From assembly GCA_027923505.1 (NCBI GenBank), contig BROI01000019.1, positions 248,001-312,000 of the forward strand: a stretch of 64,000 nucleotides of DNA. The letters are read 5' to 3'. The notes under the pieces are model-generated. The model was not told the origin of the DNA and ran no database searches. It saw nothing but the letters and a program-made list of their open reading frames with translations. Source of the DNA: Mayamaea pseudoterrestris. Lineage: Eukaryota; Bacillariophyta; Bacillariophyceae; Sellaphorales; Sellaphoraceae. The translations under genes were made by a program, and so were the position numbers. This document shows positions 57,884 to 64,000 of the stretch, in pieces. How positions within the stretch are numbered: position 1 is the stretch's first letter; each line of letters begins with the position of its first letter.

Positions 57884-60250
57884 ATGAATCGCCAGAAGCA
57901 TGGTCAAGCCAAAATCCCGTTGGAGGATGACTTTCAAGAGGAATTCTGCTGCGTTTCCTTCGACGAAGAACATACCAAACGTTTGCTTGCAGGTCATCGA
58001 AACAAGGATCATCAATACAAGTCTCGATATGGATTCCACTCGAGAATTTACAAACGCATATTTGCGGCTACTGCCTTGGGCGTTGTGTTGCATGTTTCGT
58101 CAAAGCACCATCACTCTTGGAAGAAATCCACTGGATCAAAATTTGCTGCACCAAACGACGAAACACTCCCCACTTTGCTGAATGTCTTACTTCCATCCAT
58201 TAATATAGACGAATTGGATTTTCAAGATTCTTCAATATACGTGAATGCTCTCAATAATCCGCTCTACGATCGTTTGGAGCGAGCCGAGTGGAGAGTTGAT
58301 CGATCCGATGAGGCTTTGCGCTTTGCGTTGGGGTGGGTGCTGGAGCCTTGCGAAATATCAATTGATCGCACGAGCATTGCCGCTTACGAACCACTCACTG
58401 TTTCATGGTCGACTGGAACAATGCATGCGGCGACTGCCAGCGGAGAACGAAGTCGTAATATAATTTCAGTTGTGACGGAGGAATCAATTATGATATTATC
58501 TTGTAGCGACGACGCCAACGACTACAGTCGCGCAGGAAGCAGTTTGGAAGTATTGAATGCATCAAGAAAACAAATTCAGGATGCTGCAATGATTCAGCAG
58601 GCCAAGAAAACGTCTCGCTACCATTTGCGATTGGCGGCAAGGACGAAACGCTCGCTGCTTGGTGACGACGAAAATGTTTGGTTCATTCCAAGCTTTCCCG
58701 TGATCCGCCACAAATACTGTCAATTCAAGCTCTATCAATCGATAATTACAACGAAAGCTGATACAGAACAGGAAGTTTTGGCTCCAATCGCCGAGTCGCC
58801 ACGCTTTACCATTGACTCGTTGAACAAACCCTTGTCAATCCATTTGGCGCTAGCGCTTGAACCGTCACAAATGGTTGTCAACTTTGTGACTGGCACTGCC
58901 ATCGAATGCCGCCAAAATACAAGTCTTGCAATTGTCGAATATGGTTTGGTCTCGTCATCAATTTCGTTCCGGCAATTTGGAACGACAACTACCTACACGG
59001 CCAGCGACATGTGCCAGGCTCCTGCCAATGTGACGGCACCAGGCAAGTTTAGGCCGCCTGGTTGTCTTCATTCCGTTACCATGGATGGTTTGGAGCCGAA
59101 TGCCCAATACTGGTACAAGGTAGGCGTTCAACAAGAACACGAGGATGGAGTCGTTGATTGGTCGGACGTTTACGAATTTACAAGCGCACCAACGGTGGGT
59201 TCCAGTGGAAACAAGCATGGCTATGTGGACGAGGCTTTGGACGACGCTGAATTCGAGCCATTTGCATTCATTGCTTACGGCGATCAAGGCTGCCCTGCGA
59301 CAGGTTGGACCAAGGGAGCCGCTTGGGTTGCCCGCATGGTGGAAGCGGAGCTGAATTACAATGCCACGCCAACGCGGCCCGCTGTCCGCATGGTTCATCA
59401 CATTGGCGACTTGTCGTATGCAGAAGGCGCTGCACACATTTGGGATGAGTGGCAACACATGATTGAACCAATCACCGCACGCGTCCCGTATATGGTCGGC
59501 GTTGGCAATCACGAGTACGATCACAAGAATGGCGGTACTGGCAAGGATCCGAGTGGAGTCACAACAGACGGTGGTTTTCAGCCTGACTGGGGAAACTTTG
59601 GAGACGATTCACGTGGCGAATGTGGTGTACCTACCGCAAAGCGATTTACCATGCCAAAGTCTGACACGAGCAATGGTGTTTTTTGGTATTCGTTTGACTT
59701 TGCCAATGTCCATACTATCATGATCAGCTCGGAGCATGCTCTTTACCCGGGGACACCGCAATACACTTGGTTGGAGCATGACTTGCTCACTGTGAATCGA
59801 CTCAAAACACCATGGCTAATTTTAGAGACGCATCGTCCCATGTATACGCCCGACAATATTTGGAAGCGCGACAAGGTATCCGTTGGCATGCGACGGGAGT
59901 TTGAAATGCTATTAAAGCAATACAAGGTCGACCTTGTGCTTGCTGGACATATGCACTCATATCATCGATCCTGCGATGGTTTGTATGAAGAGACTTGCAA
60001 CAACGGAGGATCAACTTATGTCACTGTTGGCAGCGCCGGCGCTAGGTTTCAGCCAGTGATTAGCCGCCACAACTCCTGGACTGCCAAGTCGATACAACGT
60101 CAATTTGGTTACGGTCGGATTACAGTCATGAACGCGAGCGCTTTGCATTTTGAATTTGTCAAGGTTGGCAAAACTGACGAGGATTCTGGAGCCGTCGGGG
60201 ACGACTTTTGGTTGTATCGCGAACATGACAGCGTGAGTGAAGATTGCTGA
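57884..60250 (+). CDS. Purple acid phosphatase-like protein, membrane-anchored (copy 2)
   Basis: A 788-residue paralogue of the preceding gene, matching it along the whole lumenal part (for example YTASDMCQAPANVTAPGKF and IGDLSYAEGAAHIWDEWQHM are near identical). The five metallophosphoesterase motifs are kept: AYGDQG (about 465), GDLSYA (about 508), GNHE (about 541), LETHRPMY (about 647, with Leu in place of Val) and AGHMHSY (about 687). The membrane segment near 58-75 (IFAATALGVVLHVSS) is shorter and less hydrophobic than in copy 1, so the anchor may act as a cleavable signal. The N-terminal cytosolic parts of the two copies differ strongly, as expected if that region is free to diverge. 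Tandem duplication is the simplest origin. Confidence 0.9.
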   Translation: MNRQKHGQAKIPLEDDFQEEFCCVSFDEEHTKRLLAGHRNKDHQYKSRYGFHSRIYKRIFAATALGVVLHVSSKHHHSWKKSTGSKFAAPNDETLPTLLNVLLPSINIDELDFQDSSIYVNALNNPLYDRLERAEWRVDRSDEALRFALGWVLEPCEISIDRTSIAAYEPLTVSWSTGTMHAATASGERSRNIISVVTEESIMILSCSDDANDYSRAGSSLEVLNASRKQIQDAAMIQQAKKTSRYHLRLAARTKRSLLGDDENVWFIPSFPVIRHKYCQFKLYQSIITTKADTEQEVLAPIAESPRFTIDSLNKPLSIHLALALEPSQMVVNFVTGTAIECRQNTSLAIVEYGLVSSSISFRQFGTTTTYTASDMCQAPANVTAPGKFRPPGCLHSVTMDGLEPNAQYWYKVGVQQEHEDGVVDWSDVYEFTSAPTVGSSGNKHGYVDEALDDAEFEPFAFIAYGDQGCPATGWTKGAAWVARMVEAELNYNATPTRPAVRMVHHIGDLSYAEGAAHIWDEWQHMIEPITARVPYMVGVGNHEYDHKNGGTGKDPSGVTTDGGFQPDWGNFGDDSRGECGVPTAKRFTMPKSDTSNGVFWYSFDFANVHTIMISSEHALYPGTPQYTWLEHDLLTVNRLKTPWLILETHRPMYTPDNIWKRDKVSVGMRREFEMLLKQYKVDLVLAGHMHSYHRSCDGLYEETCNNGGSTYVTVGSAGARFQPVISRHNSWTAKSIQRQFGYGRITVMNASALHFEFVKVGKTDEDSGAVGDDFWLYREHDSVSEDC

Positions 60251-60341
60251 TGAACGATTACCTGCGCATGTATGCCATGTACAAAGCGATATAAGAAAGT
60301 TTAATCGTTTATGCTGCTGTACAAAGATTATGCAACCTATT

Positions 60342-63300
60342 CTACCCACTGTTCCGCATGCCTTGCGCGATACCGTTGATACTAATCATCAACGCATCCT
60401 GCAAGTGCTCCACGCTCTTTTTGGAGGCGTCGTCGCTCTCCTTCTCCGTAGCTCTTAATCGCTTGAGGAACTCAGCTTGGCATACATTAATTGGGTCAAG
60501 GAACGGGAAGCGAATTGTGTTCGAGGCTCGGGTAAGTGCAACGTGTACACCAGCAACATGTTTGCTTTCGGTGATATCAAGGACTGCCTGACGGGTCTCA
60601 ACCAACTTATCTCTCACTTCCTCGCCAAGTTTTTTCAAATCTTCTGATTTATCCACCAACTGTGTATCGTAATTTTTGGCAATCGAATAGTCGGTTTTAG
60701 AAAGAATCATGGCAATTAGGTCGACAGTCTCGCGGAACCAAGGCCATTTTTGATACATATCTCGAAGTGTCTCAAGCTCCTCATCGTTCTCCGCATGCAA
60801 ACCTTTTCCAACCCCAAGCCATGCAGACAGATGCGTCCTAGTCTGTGTCCAAGCAAAAGTCCAGGGAATAGCTCTAAGCGATTCAATGCCTCCCATGGGG
60901 TTACGTTTTGCAGGTCGACTCCCAATGTTCAGGCGGTTGAGCTCGAGTTCAGGCGTGGCCTGCCGGAAGTATGGAACAAATCGAGGCTCTTCTCGAACTA
61001 GCTGTCTGTATTCCTCGCAGCTGTTGTCAGAAATCTTTTCCATTTGCTGCCTCCACTTCTTTTTCGGTTCCACGTGCTTTGTAAAGTGCTCCCGACATAC
61101 GGCTGATGTGTACGTGTCGAGCGTCCGCTCCGCTATAGATTGAGCGCCAAAATTCTGCGTAATCATCTCTCCCTGTTCCGTCACTCTGAAGCGCCCGTTA
61201 ATGGTATTTGGAGGATGCGCCGACATAATTGCCCGGTACACTGACGGATTGCCGCCTCTTGAAACAGTGCCTCCCTTGCCGTGGAAGAATGTCAGCTCGA
61301 TACCAGCTTGCGCGGCAACGTTTACCATATCTTCCTGCGACTTGTACTGCGCCCAACACGCCGCCAGTCGACCGGCATCTTTTGCGCTATCACTGTATCC
61401 CACCATGACCTCCTGTTTGCCGCGGATAACACCCACGTACACCGGTACGGAGAAAAGCGTTTTCAATACACTGGCAGCATTCGTCAAATCATTCAGCGTT
61501 TCAAAAAGCGGAACGACACGCATTAAATTGCCCTTGTCTGCTGTCATTCCAAATTGCTTTTGTAGCAGCATTACTGCAAGAACGTCACTCGCGGTCTGTG
61601 CTTGACTAATCACATAGGCACCGAGACTATCTGAGCTGAGACTTGCTGCAGTTTCAAAGGTTTGCAAGGTATTGACGACAGTTTGTTCAAAGCCCATTTC
61701 TTCAAGATCGCGGATACGAAATAAAGGACGTCGATTGACAAGTTCACTCGTCAGCCAGTTCAATCGCGCTTCTTCGGTCCATTCATTGTATGATCCAATG
61801 CCAAGATACCTCGTGATGGCATCCAAGGCTTCAGTGTGACGGCCTGACTCTTCTCGAATATCCAACGGCAGCAATGATATTCCAAAGCTCGCAACACGTC
61901 GGATAATATCCACAAGCTTGCCGTCGGCAACGAGGCCATAGCCAGTCGACACCAGAGAGTCGTACATGATACGAAGAGGTTGCATAAGGTCTTCATCCTT
62001 GGTTATTGGATCGACATCACTCCATCCATCCGCCAAATCATCCACAACGGTATGCTGCAAGTGTCCACCACTAGAAAGTTTAGCCAACTCCATCTCACAT
62101 TCGCGCGCCGTCTTGACTAAGCGCTTGATCAAGTGACTAACAACACGTCGATACTTTTCGCGTATGTGCAGACTCTGCTTGATACTTCCAGCCAATTCCA
62201 ATAATGCTGGCGAGAATCGGGCCGAAATGTTAAGCTCGCCCAAGAGGTCATACATGTCGCGCATAAAGAGGCGAGCCGCCCGTAAATGCTGCTGCAAGAC
62301 AACCTCGCGTGTAACGAGCGGCGTAACGTTTGGATTGCCGTCGCGGTCACCACCAATCCATGACGCGAATTTAATGGGTACAAAGTCTATAGGAAGTCTC
62401 ATGCCAAGTGTAAGTTGCACTTGGGCATCAAGTTTACGCAAGTAAGCTGGGACAGCATCCCACAAGACACTCTCCAAAATGGCATTGCCACCAGTTGCCT
62501 CCTGCTGCGGAGTTGGCTTCAACCGCCTAATTTCGTCGGCTCCCAGTATGCTAGCGACAGTTCTTTGCAAGTCCATTTTGATGTGAGTCTTTTCAAAGGC
62601 CGACAAGTCGGGTCGTTCAAGTGTCGCTAGTTGATCGGAAATGTGACTGTACTTGCGGAGCATACTCTTACGCTGAACCTGAGTCGGATGCGCCGTCAGC
62701 ACAATCTCCACCTTTTGCTGAAGCAATTGCCTAAAAATTTGTTCCTTGGTCGCCAATCCAGATTCCAGCAAAGCATCCATTGTTCCTCGCATAGAGTCTT
62801 CGACGACTGGAAGCGGACCTCCCTGACTATCGCGCACCGACTCGTGGGCTCGCATTTGTCGCGTCCGGTGCTGAACTTCGGCCGAGTTCACCAAGTTGAG
62901 CATGACGGAGAAGGTTCGCATGACTCCAACAGCATCCTGTGCATCCAAATCAGCAGCAAGCTGCACCATGCGTTCCATGGTTGACTCCTGATTCTTACTG
63001 GGGTCGGCTCGTTCCAATCCTAGCGAGCGGAATTGCTCGTACAGGTCGTGGACTTTTTGGCTCTCCGAGTTGACAATATCCGACAAAATGTCGGAAAGTA
63101 GTTGAATGTCGTTCAACAAGGGAGCATCTCTATCCATATCAATTGATCCGCTCTGAGAAAGAGGCGCCGCAATCTCCAAGTCCATGGTTTCGACATTGGC
63201 ATTCGGTTCCTTGGTGGAGGGCTGTGTGACGCTACCGGTAGATGGATTCGTTCCGCGAGCCGGAGCTGCATTTTTGCCGCTGCTAGCACATTGTACAGTT

Positions 63301-63353
63301 GCTGGCAAGGTAATCAGCAGTGCTGCTATACGCGACAGTCGATTAAATCTCAT
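60342..63353 (-). CDS. PPC: Phosphoenolpyruvate carboxylase with N-terminal signal peptide
   Basis: Start at the ATG at 63353, 1,003 residues. The first 26 residues (MRFNRLSRIAALLITLPATV, then QCASSG) form a signal peptide, followed by a Ser/Pro/Asn linker. The PEPC fold is complete: TAHPTQVQRKSMLRK (about 217), FASWIGGDRDGNPNV (about 327), VGYSDSAKDAGR (about 650), FHGKGGTVSRGG (about 690) and GSRPAKRNPMGG. PEPC adds bicarbonate to PEP to make oxaloacetate. A signal peptide places it in the endomembrane system, including the plastid outer compartments of secondary algae, where PEPC has been discussed for carbon concentration. No aromatic residue follows the cleavage site. The C-terminus ends MRNSG instead of the near-universal QNTG, and the plant-type N-terminal phosphorylation Ser motif is absent. 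Confidence 0.93.
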   Translation of the reverse strand: MRFNRLSRIAALLITLPATVQCASSGKNAAPARGTNPSTGSVTQPSTKEPNANVETMDLEIAAPLSQSGSIDMDRDAPLLNDIQLLSDILSDIVNSESQKVHDLYEQFRSLGLERADPSKNQESTMERMVQLAADLDAQDAVGVMRTFSVMLNLVNSAEVQHRTRQMRAHESVRDSQGGPLPVVEDSMRGTMDALLESGLATKEQIFRQLLQQKVEIVLTAHPTQVQRKSMLRKYSHISDQLATLERPDLSAFEKTHIKMDLQRTVASILGADEIRRLKPTPQQEATGGNAILESVLWDAVPAYLRKLDAQVQLTLGMRLPIDFVPIKFASWIGGDRDGNPNVTPLVTREVVLQQHLRAARLFMRDMYDLLGELNISARFSPALLELAGSIKQSLHIREKYRRVVSHLIKRLVKTARECEMELAKLSSGGHLQHTVVDDLADGWSDVDPITKDEDLMQPLRIMYDSLVSTGYGLVADGKLVDIIRRVASFGISLLPLDIREESGRHTEALDAITRYLGIGSYNEWTEEARLNWLTSELVNRRPLFRIRDLEEMGFEQTVVNTLQTFETAASLSSDSLGAYVISQAQTASDVLAVMLLQKQFGMTADKGNLMRVVPLFETLNDLTNAASVLKTLFSVPVYVGVIRGKQEVMVGYSDSAKDAGRLAACWAQYKSQEDMVNVAAQAGIELTFFHGKGGTVSRGGNPSVYRAIMSAHPPNTINGRFRVTEQGEMITQNFGAQSIAERTLDTYTSAVCREHFTKHVEPKKKWRQQMEKISDNSCEEYRQLVREEPRFVPYFRQATPELELNRLNIGSRPAKRNPMGGIESLRAIPWTFAWTQTRTHLSAWLGVGKGLHAENDEELETLRDMYQKWPWFRETVDLIAMILSKTDYSIAKNYDTQLVDKSEDLKKLGEEVRDKLVETRQAVLDITESKHVAGVHVALTRASNTIRFPFLDPINVCQAEFLKRLRATEKESDDASKKSVEHLQDALMISINGIAQGMRNSG

Positions 63354-63579
63354 TGTTCTTTCAAAACTGAAGAAGAAAATCGGATGGACCATGGTGTCGA
63401 GTTCGTCGAGGTTTCCGGGTCGTCGAAACGTCACTCACCTTCTAACAGTACCGGTGCGATAAATCGAATCGTACCGCGTCACTTCAATCGTGCGAACACT
63501 CTGACCTCGAAACGTGAACGATTCGGTTCTCTTCCACATGGTGCACCTCAGCAGTTCACAACGAAGCATTCCTTTCACC
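63354..63579. promoter_or_regulatory. Divergent promoter between PEPC and the right-edge gene
   Basis: The 226 bases lie between divergent starts and should hold both promoters. No TATA element was recognised. Confidence 0.4.
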
Positions 63580-64000
63580 ATGAGCAACAATCACCATCCA
63601 ATGATGCAATACAGCAGCAGTTATACTGCATCCGCAGAGACTCTCCTGCATATTCCTCGTGCCCAGGATTGGAGCAAGGGTGTTGCCATTCACGAGCAAG
63701 GCAATACATCTGCTGTTGTCTTCCGAGTGCTCGAAAATTTGAATCGCGGCAGTCTTCTCGAACCAAAGTTTCGCACCATTCTCACCAACGCGGATGGTGA
63801 GCAAGTGGTTGCGCTTGTCAAACTAAACCGCCGCAGCATTCGTCCGCACTGGTGCATTTATCTGGCGACGAGTGCTGTGACTGGCTGTCCACGACGAAGT
63901 GCAAGCGGCGACTTGACAAGTGGCGATCGCGATCAATTGCCGCCGAACATGATACTATATGGAGTATTGCACAGGAATGGTGACTTTACGACGACTGGAT
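63580..64000 (+). CDS. Unknown protein, 3' end off the window
   Basis: The ATG at 63580 (TTCACCATGA context) opens a frame that runs without a stop to the window end, giving 140 residues. The start reads MSNNHHPMMQYSSSYTASAE and continues LLHIPRAQDWSKGVAIHEQG. Later segments, VALVKLNRRSIRPHWCIYLA and PPNMILYGVLHRNGDFTTTG, look like strands of a beta-rich fold and loosely recall Tubby C-terminal/LURP-type proteins, but this is a guess. There is no signal peptide. Confidence 0.6.
   Translation, partial: MSNNHHPMMQYSSSYTASAETLLHIPRAQDWSKGVAIHEQGNTSAVVFRVLENLNRGSLLEPKFRTILTNADGEQVVALVKLNRRSIRPHWCIYLATSAVTGCPRRSASGDLTSGDRDQLPPNMILYGVLHRNGDFTTTG

Overview
The window is nuclear DNA of a photosynthetic eukaryote with a red-derived secondary plastid, most likely a diatom or a close stramenopile relative. 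Four things point there: a lumen protein with a two-part plastid presequence and a twin-arginine step (54085-54696); a secretory-type presequence on a methyltransferase (6411-7700); a protein resembling a domain family common in diatoms (23917-25197); and decayed Pro-Ser repeats of the type diatoms carry (3420-5250). Genes are dense, mostly intronless, and lie on both strands in convergent and divergent pairs. The GT-AG introns I could place are 69-140 nt long. I saw no transposase, retroelement, CRISPR array or tRNA.

Left part (1-13.7 kb): a WW-domain membrane protein running off the edge, a BTB/KCTD-like protein, a 2.5 kb gene-poor stretch of decayed repeats holding a foldback structure, LTO1 (Yae1-Lto1 adaptor), a presequence-bearing METTL21-type methyltransferase, a glycosyltransferase-like type II membrane protein with an odd 3' continuation, a small two-exon mitochondrial membrane protein resembling ATP synthase subunit k, a YbaK-type deacylase, an unknown protein and a bromodomain-ET protein.

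Middle (14-33 kb): an F-box protein, a TPR-SET methyltransferase, a PET100-like cytochrome oxidase assembly factor divergent from a C9orf85 (DUF2039) zinc-ribbon protein, an unknown gene with a damaged 5' end, decayed copies of the 3' ends of both flanking genes, a mitochondrial carrier, a lone 5S rRNA gene with a TATA element near -28 and a T-run terminator, a DUF6824-like protein, eIF5B, a two-exon secretory protein, and two unknown proteins, one with a signal peptide and three internal repeats.

Right part (33.7-64 kb): midasin/Rea1 (MDN1), four exons, about 5,492 residues, whose three introns all fall in Walker A motifs. Then two unknown low-complexity proteins, an RlmN/Cfr-like radical SAM enzyme with a C-terminal hydrophobic tail, the lumen protein, a tandem pair of membrane-anchored purple acid phosphatase-like proteins, a signal-peptide-bearing PEP carboxylase, and the 5' end of an unknown gene at the right edge.

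The genes do not form one pathway. Ribosome production and translation recur (MDN1, LTO1, eIF5B, 5S rRNA, RlmN-like), alongside mitochondrial functions (PET100, carrier, subunit-k-like) and plastid or endomembrane functions (PEPC, lumen protein, phosphatases). All product names rest on reading motifs by eye; no database search was run.
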